DNA of 64,000 nt from Burkholderia sp. MS389 (GTDB taxonomy: Bacteria > Pseudomonadota > Gammaproteobacteria > Burkholderiales > Burkholderiaceae). The translations under genes were made by a program, and so were the position numbers. The notes beneath the pieces are model-generated. The model was not told the origin of the DNA. It saw nothing but the letters and a program-made list of their open reading frames with translations, and searched no databases. Shown in pieces: positions 39,586 to 47,538 of the stretch (within the stretch, counting starts at the first letter, position 1; the number at the start of each line of letters is the position of its first letter). The DNA lies in assembly GCF_016899425.1 (NCBI RefSeq), contig NZ_CP045994.1, positions 2,666,001 through 2,730,000 on the forward strand. The letters are read 5' to 3'.

Positions 39586-39969
39586 ATGGGGATCCCGTTT
39601 CCACGGGGTGCGGAGTGGCGCGTGTGGGATTTGCAAGTTCACACACCGTTCTCCGCCCTCAATAACGGTTTCGGTAGTGACTTCGATGCTTATGCAAAGA
39701 CGCTCTTCCTGAAGGCCATCGAGAAGGGGGTTGCAGTCATCGGGGTAACCGATTACTTCCTTGAAGACGGGTACCGACGCCTACGCGAGTTGCAAGGTGA
39801 CACCGCTCGGCTTGACGCACTTATTGGCGCAGAGATCGAACGGGCAACGACCGTCGCCCCGGCCTCCGACAAAACGTGTGAATCAATATGCATCATGATG
39901 CGATGGTCTCGACCAGACGCCTCATCGTTCCGGCATTACGCTGCGCGACGTCGCGGTAGCAGTTATTGA
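39586..39969 (+). pseudogene. 5' fragment of a PHP-domain protein gene (TrlF-like)
   Basis: The first 95 or so residues match the N terminus of large PHP-domain proteins with an AAA-like ATPase region: WDLQVHTPFSALNNGFG with the metal-binding H-x-H start, AIEKGVAVIGVTDYFLEDGY and IGAEIE. Such full-length proteins run to several hundred residues. Here the match stops at about 39865 and the frame runs into sequence antisense to the DUF72 gene, giving a nonsense tail to 39969. A near-perfect ribosome-binding site (ggaggagg, 39576-39583) precedes ATG 39586. The gene is truncated by the island edge. Confidence 0.72.
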
Positions 39970-40789
39970 ACATGACATGCGTGTATGCCGCGCGCCCCGC
40001 CACTTCCATGATCGGTCGAGCGAGGTCACGCAATTCGTCCTCGCTGTACTCATAGTTGAACCGCTCGGCCACCGACGCCGACCCGCTCCAGGTCGACGCA
40101 TTGCGGCCATGCAGCCGCACGATCGCGAGGTCGGGTGACGTCACCTCCCACACCGAATGCACACGCTTCGTCACGCCTTCCGGCGCATCGACGATGACAT
40201 GCACGATTCCGCGCGCGCGCTCCATTGCAAGCGTCGACGCACGGTGCTTGTCGTCGAACCAGCTCTCATGCCGAAACTCGAACGCAGTCAGCAGCGGTTG
40301 CATGCGCTCCGCACAGTGCTCGACGTGCGCGAGGGACTTCGGCGCCGCGGTCACCCAGTGAGGGAACTGGAACAGCACCGCCCCGAGCTTGCCCGCCTCG
40401 TATAGCGGGCGCAGTGCTTCGAAGAAGCGCGACCACAGTTCCTCAATGATCGACGGCGGCACATCCTTGTAGTACAGGTTCTTTTTTCCCGTGCTCGGAA
40501 GTTCGCCCTGCAGATCCTTCGGGAAGAACTTTGGCTCGGTCTGGTGGCCGGTGAAGAGTCGGAACGCCTTCATGTCGAAGACGAATCCCGGCGGCGTGCG
40601 TTCGACCCACAGCGCGCTGTTGCTGGCGCTCGGCATCGCGTAGTAAGACGAATCGACCTCGACCACCGGGAAAACGCTGGCGTAGTAGCGCAGGCGCGCC
40701 TCGGCGCTACTGCAACCGGGAGGATAAAAGGCACGCGACTCGATCAGCGTCTTGTCGGTCCACGAAGCCGTACCCACGAGAATCGACAT
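39893..40789 (-). CDS. DUF72 family protein
   Basis: Soluble protein of 298 residues in the DUF72 (YecE-like) family, a TIM-barrel-like fold of unknown function. It opens with ILVGTASWTDKTLIESRAFYP and contains FPVVEVDSSYYAMPS, AVLFQFPHWVTAAP, FEFRHESWF and the C-terminal YTHVMFNNCYRDVAQRNA. Its stop lies at the right edge of the low-GC island, within a GCATCATGATGC palindrome (39890-39901). Confidence 0.92.
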   Translation of the reverse strand: MSILVGTASWTDKTLIESRAFYPPGCSSAEARLRYYASVFPVVEVDSSYYAMPSASNSALWVERTPPGFVFDMKAFRLFTGHQTEPKFFPKDLQGELPSTGKKNLYYKDVPPSIIEELWSRFFEALRPLYEAGKLGAVLFQFPHWVTAAPKSLAHVEHCAERMQPLLTAFEFRHESWFDDKHRASTLAMERARGIVHVIVDAPEGVTKRVHSVWEVTSPDLAIVRLHGRNASTWSGSASVAERFNYEYSEDELRDLARPIMEVAGRAAYTHVMFNNCYRDVAQRNAGTMRRLVETIAS

Positions 40790-40912
40790 GGCCGTCGCCC
40801 CCCGTATCGGATCTTGACTGCCGTAGCTTATCGCGAAATATACTGGCTACACGGAAAGGCCGTCGTGCTGTAGGGCATGTTCGGGGACGGGTCCAGCTCT
40901 ATGCTCCCGGAT

Positions 40913-41641
40913 TCACCAGCCCCCTTGCGCAACAACAACCGTAAACTCCACCCCCGACTCAAAATCCAGCGTCGTGGTCGAAAACCGCGGATCCTCGTCG
41001 AGGTAGTGCTTATACGGTCGAACGGCGTCCTCGGCCGTGTACATGTTGTCGGCCAGCACGACCGATCCCGGTCGCAGCAGGCGCTCGATCTGCTTGAACA
41101 GCTTCAGATAGGCGTCGGCCCAGACGTCGATAAACACCATGTCGACAGTCCCGTCCAGTTCGGCAACCGTGTCGAATACATCGCCCTCGCGCAAGTCGAC
41201 ATAGTCGTCCAGGCCCGCTGCTTCGACGTGAGCCCGCAAACGCGTGCACTTGAGCGCATCGCCTTCGGTCGCGATGACGACGCCACGGCCGAACGTACGC
41301 AGCGCGTCGGCGAAATACAAAGTCGACACGCCGCAGGAACTGCCGAGTTCGAGGATTCTGGTCGGCCGTTGCGCCAGCACCATGTTGCGCAGGAACCTTC
41401 CCGTTTCCGCCGACACGGCCAACGATAAAGCACTGCCTGCCGATGACTCGAAATCTTCGGTGAACAGGCCGAACGTTTCGAGAAAACGCCCACGCAGCCT
41501 CGGCGCGAGTGCTTCGTATTCGTCGACGAGTGTCGGAAACGCCTCGTTCGGCCCTTGGAACTGCGCTCGAGCGCGGGCAATGATTTCGCTCCGGCTTTCT
41601 TCATGAAGCCGTTGCAAAAGAGCGTTGGTGGTAGAAACCAA
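40913..41641 (-). CDS. Class I SAM-dependent O-methyltransferase
   Basis: Methyltransferase of 242 residues with the AdoMet motif RILELGSSCGVSTLYFADAL, the acidic GDVFDTVAEL and the VDMVFIDVWADAYLKLFKQI segment of O-methyltransferase family 3 (catechol/caffeoyl-CoA type) enzymes. The acceptor is unknown. The start is taken as TTG 41641 because AAGGA (41649-41653) lies 7 bases upstream on the minus strand; an in-frame ATG at 41701 would add 20 residues without a visible ribosome-binding site. Confidence 0.82.
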   Translation of the reverse strand: MVSTTNALLQRLHEESRSEIIARARAQFQGPNEAFPTLVDEYEALAPRLRGRFLETFGLFTEDFESSAGSALSLAVSAETGRFLRNMVLAQRPTRILELGSSCGVSTLYFADALRTFGRGVVIATEGDALKCTRLRAHVEAAGLDDYVDLREGDVFDTVAELDGTVDMVFIDVWADAYLKLFKQIERLLRPGSVVLADNMYTAEDAVRPYKHYLDEDPRFSTTTLDFESGVEFTVVVAQGGW

Positions 41642-41747
41642 GTGCGTTCCTTGATGAGTTTGATCACGTAGACGGCGTATCCGGCAGCAGCCATCTGCCA
41701 TCAGGCCTGCTGCTGCGCCGCTCCATCATCGGCAAGCACGAGCGACG

Positions 41748-42044
41748 CTATGCCCGTCGCGCAAGCGTGATTGCGCGCTCAGGACACGCTGTCACGCAAC
41801 GCCCGCAGGACCGGCACGCGTCCGCATTCGGCGTATACGCGACTTTCATCCCATGCACGCGCAGCTTCAACCGATGCATCAAACCAAGATCGAGATAATC
41901 GGCCTGATCGATGCGACGGATCTCGAACACGTCTTCAGGGCAAACGGTCACGCAATCCCCCTTCCCTTCGCAACGTTTCAGATTGACGACCGGCGCAATC
42001 ACGCCCGCCTTCTGCTTGCAGTCGACTGTTGATTTCTCGCGCAT
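41748..42044 (-). CDS. 2[4Fe-4S]-type ferredoxin
   Basis: Electron-transfer protein of 98 residues with two cysteine clusters, CEGKGDCVTVCP and CRSCGRCVTACP, separated by about 38 residues. The first cluster departs from the regular CxxCxxC spacing (C-x5-C-x3-C), so one site may be [3Fe-4S] or atypical. It is the last gene of an operon after the ECF sigma factor and a small membrane protein. ATG 42044 is chosen; the longer frame to 42128 overlaps the upstream gene. Confidence 0.85.
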   Translation of the reverse strand: MREKSTVDCKQKAGVIAPVVNLKRCEGKGDCVTVCPEDVFEIRRIDQADYLDLGLMHRLKLRVHGMKVAYTPNADACRSCGRCVTACPERAITLARRA

Positions 42045-42046
42045 GA

Positions 42047-42355
42047 TCACTCCTCGGTAGGCCGCTTGCCGCGCGATCGCCATGCGGCCCGGAATTGCTC
42101 GCGTTCTTCGGGCGTCATGGCGTCCCACTTCCGCCAGTGACGCCGGCCGTGCCAGCCGCGGTGTCCGCGGAATCCGCCGAACAGGATGCGGCTCAATACA
42201 AGTAGCCCCAGCGCATGGGCGAAATCAATCGTCCGGGCACCGACGAATAACCCCGGCATCACCCAGTTCCACAGCATCATGACGACCCACCCGAGCACGC
42301 CGATGGCGACCACCACGAGCAGCGCCTTGCCCGCACATCTGATTCGAAAATTCAT
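42047..42355 (-). CDS. Small two-helix membrane protein with Arg/His-rich tail
   Basis: A 102-residue protein not assigned to a named family. It has two hydrophobic helices (ALLVVVAIGVLGWVVMMLW, residues about 11-30; and about 43-60), then a basic segment rich in Gly, Arg, His and Trp (FGGFRGHRGWHGRRHWRKW) and an acidic PEEREQF end. Ribosome-binding site AGGAG precedes ATG 42355. It sits 12 bases after the sigma factor gene and 2 bases before the ferredoxin start, so all three are one operon; an anti-sigma or metal-sensing role is possible but only inferred. Confidence 0.75.
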   Translation of the reverse strand: MNFRIRCAGKALLVVVAIGVLGWVVMMLWNWVMPGLFVGARTIDFAHALGLLVLSRILFGGFRGHRGWHGRRHWRKWDAMTPEEREQFRAAWRSRGKRPTEE

Positions 42356-42367
42356 CCGTCGACTCCT

Positions 42368-42922
42368 CTAGATATCCAGTTCGTCATAAATCGGTTGCAG
42401 TCGCGCACGCAGATGCAGAACCGCATATCGTTTGCGCGCGAGCAGCGTATTGAGCGTGACGCCGCTTTCCGCGGCCATCTCCTTGAAGGACCGCCCTTCC
42501 AGTTCGTGCGCGATAAAAACCTCGCGTTGATTCGCCGGCAGTTCGTCGAGCGCATCCTGCAACGCCTTGAGCAACAGCGTGCGAGCGTAGAGCGCTTCAG
42601 GACCAGCATCGTGCGACGGTAGCGCGAGATCCAGGCGATACTCGCTGTCCGCGTCGTCGTCGGCATCGAGCAGATCGGCCAGCGGCTGCTCCTTCCTCTT
42701 GCGAAAACGATCGATGATGCGATTACGCGCGGTACGGAACAGCCACGCGCTCGCCTGTTCGATTGGCGCCGGAAGCCGATAAGCCTGCACGAATTCGTGA
42801 AGCACATCCTGCAGAACGTCCTCGGCATCGTCCGGGTCGCGAATCCGACGCCGAATGAAATTCCCTAGCCTCGTTCGTTCACGCATCACTGTCGCGGTGA
42901 TGTCGCGGTCTGGGTCGGTCAT
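42368..42922 (-). CDS. ECF-type sigma-70 factor
   Basis: RNA polymerase sigma factor of 184 residues with only regions 2 and 4. Region 2 is RLGNFIRRRIRDPDDAEDVLQDVLHEF and the -10-recognising SAWLFRTARNRIIDRFRKRK; region 4 is LDELPANQREVFIAHELEGRSFKEM and GVTLNTLLARKRYAVLHLR. No classical zinc-finger anti-sigma factor follows; instead a small membrane protein and a ferredoxin do. ATG 42949 is an alternative start nine codons upstream; neither has a good ribosome-binding site. Confidence 0.9.
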   Translation of the reverse strand: MTDPDRDITATVMRERTRLGNFIRRRIRDPDDAEDVLQDVLHEFVQAYRLPAPIEQASAWLFRTARNRIIDRFRKRKEQPLADLLDADDDADSEYRLDLALPSHDAGPEALYARTLLLKALQDALDELPANQREVFIAHELEGRSFKEMAAESGVTLNTLLARKRYAVLHLRARLQPIYDELDI

Positions 42923-43124
42923 CGTTTGCGAAGTGGGTGGCGGTTCCATGCGTCTGAAGACGTTTCAGGCGCGCGAATATTGTGGCGAATGTGGAAAATT
43001 TCCGGCTATACGCGTCGGCTTCACTGCGTTGCAGTGGCTTCAAGGAACAGGCCCGATATGGCACCGGGACTGCCGCCGCACGAATCGATTGACTCTAAGC
43101 CTCAACCCGAAGTACACTTCGCGC

Positions 43125-43201
<77 letters not shown>

Positions 43202-43208
43202 AATGCCG

Positions 43209-43242
43209 AAGCCCGCTTTGCGAAAGCAAGCGGGCTTTTTGC
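43209..43242 (+). terminator. Rho-independent terminator of tRNA-fMet
   Basis: Stem aagcccgctttgc/gcaagcgggctt with a gaaa tetraloop and one bulged base, followed by a T-run (43236-43240), 8 bases after the tRNA. Confidence 0.9.
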
Positions 43243-43409
43243 TGTCTGGGGGATATTGCCGCGCATGCGGCGCAGCACACGAAGATGGGTAGTCGACCGT
43301 TCACCGTGACGTGCGACACGCGATCGCACCTCGTCCATTCTCCGAGGACATGCAGCGAACATTGCGTAGAATTCCGAACCTTCTTCGGTTCAGCACACGG
43401 ACTTCTCGA

Positions 43410-43742
43410 ATGATTCGAACGATCGCGGCGCTCGCCGCGCTTTCAGCGATAACCGCCACGGCCAACGCCGCCGACACCGGCACGGCGCCTGCCAAGCAAC
43501 GCTACGTCAGCCCGGGCATCGCCAACGTCACTGCCTCGGCAGCCCCTCGCCCGGAAAGCACCTCTCCCGACGCGCGGTGCCGGGAACTGGCCGCCGGCAT
43601 CGATGCGCTCACGCACTCGCCCGACCGCGGCCACCGAGTCGTGCGCGGCATGGGCCCGGACGGCAAGCCGCGCAACGAACTGCACGCGTACGACAAACGG
43701 GCCGACCTGGAAGCCGAGCACGTGCGCCTCGGCTGCCAATAA
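43410..43742 (+). CDS. Small secreted protein of unknown function
   Basis: A 110-residue protein with a signal peptide (MIRTIAALAALSAITATANA, cleavage before ADTG) and a hydrophilic mature part with two cysteines (CRELAAGI and the terminal GCQ), which may form a disulfide. No family recognised. The frame is open from 43311; ATG 43410 is chosen because it begins the signal peptide. It converges on the SDR gene; the pair cccggc/gccggg in the gap may act as a weak hairpin. Confidence 0.7.
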   Translation: MIRTIAALAALSAITATANAADTGTAPAKQRYVSPGIANVTASAAPRPESTSPDARCRELAAGIDALTHSPDRGHRVVRGMGPDGKPRNELHAYDKRADLEAEHVRLGCQ

Positions 43743-43802
43743 CGAACCACGACGAACAACGAGCGCACCGTTACCCGGCCTACTCACGCCGGGCATCGGT
43801 CT

Positions 43803-44543
43803 TTACGCGTTCGCGCCGCCGTCGATCGTCAACCCGGTCCCATTGATCGACCGCCCTTCCGGCCCGACGACGAACGCCACGAGCGCAGCCACGTCGTCGG
43901 CCTTGCCGTACTGCTGAATCGCCATCCGCGAACGTTGCGCATCGGCATGCTCGCCATCGGCGGGGTTCATATCGGTATCGGTGGAACCCGGATGCACGAT
44001 GTTGACCGTGATGCCGCGCGAGCCGAGATCGCGCGCGAGCCCCTGCGTCCAGCCGATGAGTGCGGCCTTGCTCGCCGCATAGAGGCTCATCCCCGCATCA
44101 GGCACGCGTGTCGCGAGGCAACTGCCGGTCGACACGATGCGCCCGCCTTCCGCGAGATGCCGCGCCGCCGCCTGCGACGCGACGATCACCGCGCGCACGT
44201 TCACGTTCAGCGTCGCGTCGATATCGTCGAGCGTGAGGTCGTCCAGCGCGCCGGCCCGGAAAATCCCCGCGTTGTTGACGAGAATGTCCAGGCCGCCGAA
44301 CGTCTCCGCGGCACGATCGACCGCGTTGCGCACGGCCACCGGATCCGCGCTGTCGGCCTGGATCGCGATGGCGCGACGGCCCAACGCCTCGATGCCGGCG
44401 ACGACGGCCTGCGCCCGCTCGGCCGATTTTTCATACGTGATCGCCACGTCCGCGCCGTCAGCCGCCAGCCGTTTCGCGATCGCCGCGCCGATGCCGCGGC
44501 TGCCGCCCGTGATGAGTGCACGCTTGCCCTGAAGTCGATTCAT
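43803..44543 (-). CDS. Short-chain dehydrogenase/reductase
   Basis: NAD(P)-dependent oxidoreductase of 246 residues with the cofactor motif TGGSRGIG (residues about 13-20), NNAGI, the catalytic Ser in GRIVSTGSCLA and Y-x3-K in SLYAASKAAL. The substrate is unknown. The start at ATG 44543 is supported by AAGGA just upstream. It is divergent from a TetR gene, whose product probably represses it; a similar SDR/TetR pairing is common. Confidence 0.93.
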   Translation of the reverse strand: MNRLQGKRALITGGSRGIGAAIAKRLAADGADVAITYEKSAERAQAVVAGIEALGRRAIAIQADSADPVAVRNAVDRAAETFGGLDILVNNAGIFRAGALDDLTLDDIDATLNVNVRAVIVASQAAARHLAEGGRIVSTGSCLATRVPDAGMSLYAASKAALIGWTQGLARDLGSRGITVNIVHPGSTDTDMNPADGEHADAQRSRMAIQQYGKADDVAALVAFVVGPEGRSINGTGLTIDGGANA

Positions 44544-44620
44544 GTCGGTTCCTTTCCTCATTTATGTAACAACCGACACAGAATGTGGGAAGTTGCGCCG
44601 CACAGTCAATTGATTTATTT

Positions 44621-44632
44621 TATCGATCGATA
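44621..44632. promoter_or_regulatory. Palindrome between SDR and tetR, operator candidate
   Basis: Perfect 12-bp palindrome TATCGATCGATA, 27 bases before the TetR ATG and 78 from the SDR start. A TTGACT -35-like hexamer for the SDR gene lies beside it on the minus strand. The placement fits TetR autorepression and SDR control. Confidence 0.55.
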
Positions 44633-44658
44633 CAGATATCGACGAAGGAACGGACGCA

Positions 44659-45282
44659 ATGGCTGAACGAGGCCGACCGAGAAGCTTCGACAAGGAAGCG
44701 GCGCTGGATCGCGCGATGGAGGTGTTCTGGCGTCTCGGCTACGAAGGCGCGTCGATGACGGACCTGACGGCCGCGATGGGCATCGCGTCGCCGAGCCTGT
44801 ATGCGGCCTTCGGCAGCAAGGAAGCGTTGTTCCGGCAAGCGCTCGAGCATTACCGCGCAACCGAGGGGCGAGAAATCTGGGGCGGTGTCGAACGGGCGGC
44901 CAGCGCGCGCGACGCCGTGCAGAGTTACCTGATGGATACCGCACGCGTGTTCACGCGGCGCTCGAAGCCGGCCGGCTGCCTGATCGTGCTGTCGGCGCTG
45001 CATCCGGCCGAACGTTCCGATATGGTCCGGCAAACGTTGATCGCGATGCGCGAGGGCACGGTCGACGCGCTGCGGGAACGCCTCGTGCAAGGCGTCGCGG
45101 CAGGCGAAATATCAACGCACGCGAACCTCGACGCGATCGCGCGCTACTACGTGACGGTTCAGCAGGGCATGTCGATCCAGGCGCGCGACGGCGCGAGCCG
45201 CCGCGATCTGGAGGCCGTCGCACAGGCCGCGCTGGCCGCATGGCCGGCGCTCGTCGGCACGAGCAGCGCGGCCGGTGTATAG
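44659..45282 (+). CDS. TetR/AcrR-family repressor
   Basis: Regulator of 207 residues with an N-terminal TetR helix-turn-helix: GRPRSFDKEAALDRAMEVFW, then GASMTDLTAAMGIASPSLYA and FGSKEALFRQALEHY. The C-terminal part (about 80-200) is the all-helical ligand and dimerisation domain, including GCLIVLSAL typical of the AcrR/YcdC-like group. It is divergent from the SDR gene and probably controls it through the TATCGATCGATA palindrome. Confidence 0.93.
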   Translation: MAERGRPRSFDKEAALDRAMEVFWRLGYEGASMTDLTAAMGIASPSLYAAFGSKEALFRQALEHYRATEGREIWGGVERAASARDAVQSYLMDTARVFTRRSKPAGCLIVLSALHPAERSDMVRQTLIAMREGTVDALRERLVQGVAAGEISTHANLDAIARYYVTVQQGMSIQARDGASRRDLEAVAQAALAAWPALVGTSSAAGV

Positions 45283-45312
45283 GTAGCGGCAGGACACCGC
45301 CGAAAGGAAAGA

Positions 45313-45813
45313 TTACTGCTTCGCCGCTTGCTGCACGTCTTTCGACGCATGCCACACGCGATAGCGCACGTCGAAACCGTCCGGTACATAGACGACGAGC
45401 GGCAGGCGGCTGTTGTAGCGCAGCAGTTGACCGTCACTGCGCACCTGCACGAACCGTTGCTGCGGCGCCTGGCCCGGGCACGCCATCAGTGTCGACGCCG
45501 GCCCCTTCACGTCGGTGAGCCGGTAGTACGTATAGCCCCAGCCCTTCACGTCCTCGGCAGTCAGCTCGCCGCCGAACCACTGCTGGTTGCAGTCGGTCTG
45601 CAGCGTCTTGCCGATCATCAGCTCGACGCGCGCGTCGCCCTCGTTCTCGAGCGCGGGCAGCGCGATCACGACGCGCTGCTGGCCGGTCGCCGCCTGCGGA
45701 AACATCTTGATCGACTCGGCCGACACGGCGGGCGCGGAAGCCGGCGCGGCCGCGCATGCGGCGGCGGTTGTCACGCAGAAGGCGGCCAGCGCGGCCCGGA
45801 TCGCGAATTTCAT
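45313..45813 (-). CDS. eco: Ecotin, periplasmic serine protease inhibitor
   Basis: Secreted inhibitor of 166 residues with a signal peptide (about 1-22, rich in Ala/Cys). The mature protein keeps the ecotin core KMFPQAATGQQRVVIALPAL, the disulfide cysteines (DCNQQWFGGEL and MACPG) and the reactive loop STLMACPG, where Met is the predicted P1 residue as in E. coli ecotin. It protects cells against trypsin-like and neutrophil proteases. ATG 45813 is chosen over the frame start at 45864. Confidence 0.93.
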   Translation of the reverse strand: MKFAIRAALAAFCVTTAAACAAAPASAPAVSAESIKMFPQAATGQQRVVIALPALENEGDARVELMIGKTLQTDCNQQWFGGELTAEDVKGWGYTYYRLTDVKGPASTLMACPGQAPQQRFVQVRSDGQLLRYNSRLPLVVYVPDGFDVRYRVWHASKDVQQAAKQ

Positions 45814-45956
45814 TGATGTGCTCCTGAAAAACAAATGAGCCCCCGATGCTAACACTTTCGTCACACGACCTTACGATGCTGTAATTTGGCGACACAATTG
45901 CAAACAGCCGGCAATCCCCGGGCGCGGTACTTATAGCGGAACCAACGGAGAACATC

Positions 45957-46271
45957 ATGCTGAAGCTCATTGCTGCCGCCGGCGTCGCCACCCTGCTGGC
46001 CGGCTGCGTCGTCGCCCCGGACGCCGGATACGGCTACGGGCAGCCTTACTATTCCGATCCCGGCTATGCGTACGCGCCGTCCCCCGTGTACGGCACGGTC
46101 AATATCTGGGGCGGTGGCGGCGGACGCGACTGGGATCGCGGCCGCCGCGACTACCATCGCTGGGACGGCGATCGCGGCGATCGCGGCAACCGCGGCAACG
46201 GCTGGGGCCGCGGCGGCGGACACCGCGGCGACTGGAACGAAGGCGGCGGTGGCGGCGGTCATCGCCACTGA
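45957..46271 (+). CDS. Gly/Arg/Tyr-rich small lipoprotein
   Basis: A 104-residue protein with a lipobox LLAGC (Cys17) after a short hydrophobic leader, so a likely outer- or inner-membrane lipoprotein. The mature part is low-complexity: Tyr/Pro/Ala-rich first (GYGYGQPYYSDPGYAYAPSP), then Gly/Arg/Asp/His-rich to a GGGGHRH end. The function is unknown. A ggaga ribosome-binding site precedes ATG 45957. It is transcribed towards the shared terminator at 46362. Confidence 0.8.
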   Translation: MLKLIAAAGVATLLAGCVVAPDAGYGYGQPYYSDPGYAYAPSPVYGTVNIWGGGGGRDWDRGRRDYHRWDGDRGDRGNRGNGWGRGGGHRGDWNEGGGGGGHRH

Positions 46272-46361
46272 CGCGCAATTGCAACCGTTTGTATCCGCGC
46301 ACGGCGCGCCGAAGGCCGGCGGCGCATCGCTCCGGCCAACGAACCGGCCGCACAAAAAGAC

Positions 46362-46390
46362 AAAGGCCCTCGCATCGAGCGAGGGCCTTT
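46362..46390. terminator. Bidirectional terminator hairpin
   Basis: Perfect 12-bp stem aaaggccctcgc/gcgagggccttt with loop atcga, with AAAAAG on the left and CTTTCG on the right. It sits between two convergent small envelope-protein genes and can serve both. Confidence 0.85.
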
Positions 46391-46456
46391 CGTCGTCCGG
46401 CCCGGCGAAGCGAGCATCGACGGGTAACGGCCAACCGGCCCGAAACCCGCGCGCGC

Positions 46457-46819
46457 TCACCAGCCGGCAGGCCGCGCGTAGCCGCCCTGCACCGGCGCCC
46501 CGCACACGTACGCGCGCTGGTAACGGTCGTAGCAATAGTTCGGGCCGTCGTCCTGGTACTGCACCTGCTGATAGGTCGGGTAGGCAGGCTGCTGGTACGC
46601 GGGCGCCTGGTAGTACGTCGGCGGCTGATAGGCCGGCGCCTGGTACGCGGGCGCCTGATACGCGACGGGCGGATTCATCGCGGACGTCACGATCGCGCCG
46701 AGCACCGCGCCGCCGATCAATGCGCCGATGACGGCGCCGCCATCGCGGCCGTGCGCGGACGCCGGGCCCGCGACCGCGAGCGAACCGGCAAGGACACACA
46801 CTGCGGCAATCTTTTTCAT
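46457..46819 (-). CDS. Secreted Tyr/Pro/Gln-rich repeat protein
   Basis: A 120-residue exported protein with a signal peptide (MKKIAAVCVLAGSLAVAGPASA, then HGRDGG). A Gly-zipper-like hydrophobic stretch follows (AVIGALIGGAVLGAIVTSAM), and then repeats of the type YQAPAYQ. Two Cys near the C terminus may form a disulfide. Glycine-zipper segments occur in outer-membrane-associated proteins; function unknown. Convergent with the Gly/Arg-rich lipoprotein gene. Confidence 0.8.
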   Translation of the reverse strand: MKKIAAVCVLAGSLAVAGPASAHGRDGGAVIGALIGGAVLGAIVTSAMNPPVAYQAPAYQAPAYQPPTYYQAPAYQQPAYPTYQQVQYQDDGPNYCYDRYQRAYVCGAPVQGGYARPAGW

Positions 46820-46975
46820 GATGGACTCCCACGCGAAGTGGTACTGGATGCGATGCATTGTGGCGGGACGCGGCCGTAATAGATGCAGCAAGTGGTAACG
46901 CGCGATTACCGGTATCGCTCGCGCCGAAACGCGTCGTCGCCGTGCTACGATTTTCGGCAGACAGGAGACGCCTTC

Positions 46976-47356
46976 ATGCAGCCCGAAACCGCCCGCCGTT
47001 TCGATACCGAATTCGCACCGCGCATCGCGCAGGCGATCGCCGCATTCTTCGCCGATCACGTTCAGACCGACGTCGTCCCCTATGGCGGGCACGGGCACCC
47101 GACGCGCGTGCAGATCCGCAGCGCGCCGCACGAGCACGTGAGCGGCTTCGTGTATCCGCTGAACCTGGAACTGACCTGGGACACCGACGAAATCGAGCGG
47201 CTGATGGAGCCGGACGGCCCGCAGCGCTTCGAGCACTATCTCGCCGCGTTGCCGAAAAAGCTGAGCGCATGGCAAAGCGCACGCGACATCGATCTCGCGT
47301 CGCGCACGCAGGCCGACCCGCTCGTGCGGCTCGGCGGCCTCGACTTCGAAGGCTGA
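46976..47356 (+). CDS. Uncharacterised soluble protein (possibly DUF5594)
   Basis: A 126-residue soluble protein of unknown function opening with METARRFDTEFAPR-like residues (MQPETARRFDTEFAPRIAQA) and containing PYGGHGHPTRVQIRSAP and FVYPLNLELTWDTDEIERLM. The sequence recalls a Burkholderia-restricted family, perhaps DUF5594; I am not certain. A strong caggaga ribosome-binding site lies 9 bases before ATG 46976. Single gene. Confidence 0.75.
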   Translation: MQPETARRFDTEFAPRIAQAIAAFFADHVQTDVVPYGGHGHPTRVQIRSAPHEHVSGFVYPLNLELTWDTDEIERLMEPDGPQRFEHYLAALPKKLSAWQSARDIDLASRTQADPLVRLGGLDFEG

Positions 47357-47538
47357 ATGCGCGCGCCAGCAGACCCCCGCGCGACCTGGCGTCGCGCGAT
47401 GCGGCCCGGTGATACACTCGACCGGCCCCGTTCCGGCGCAGCCGCGCCGGCCGGGCCGTTCATCGCCGCCGCCCCTGCACATGGTTGCGCACGCAACCGG
47501 CTCGCGGGCGCGCGGACAACCACGCTCTCGCTCCCGTC

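Larger units (their letters stand above)
38128..39890. mobile_element. Remnant of a genomic island next to tRNA-Arg
   Basis: About 1.76 kb with visibly lower GC than the flanks (mid 50s against upper 60s per cent) between tRNA-Arg and the DUF72 gene. It holds two small genes of unknown function and a PHP-domain gene cut off at the right edge. A tandem tttggcgta/tttggcgta lies at about 38172-38190. No integrase and no direct repeat of the tRNA 3' end were found, so the element is decayed or the ends have moved. Bounds are approximate. Confidence 0.6.

Noticed and set aside
38128..39890. Attempted to find an attachment-site repeat of the tRNA-Arg 3' end at the right edge
   Set aside because: No matching direct repeat of the tRNA tail and no integrase were found, so a site-specific integration was not claimed as fact.
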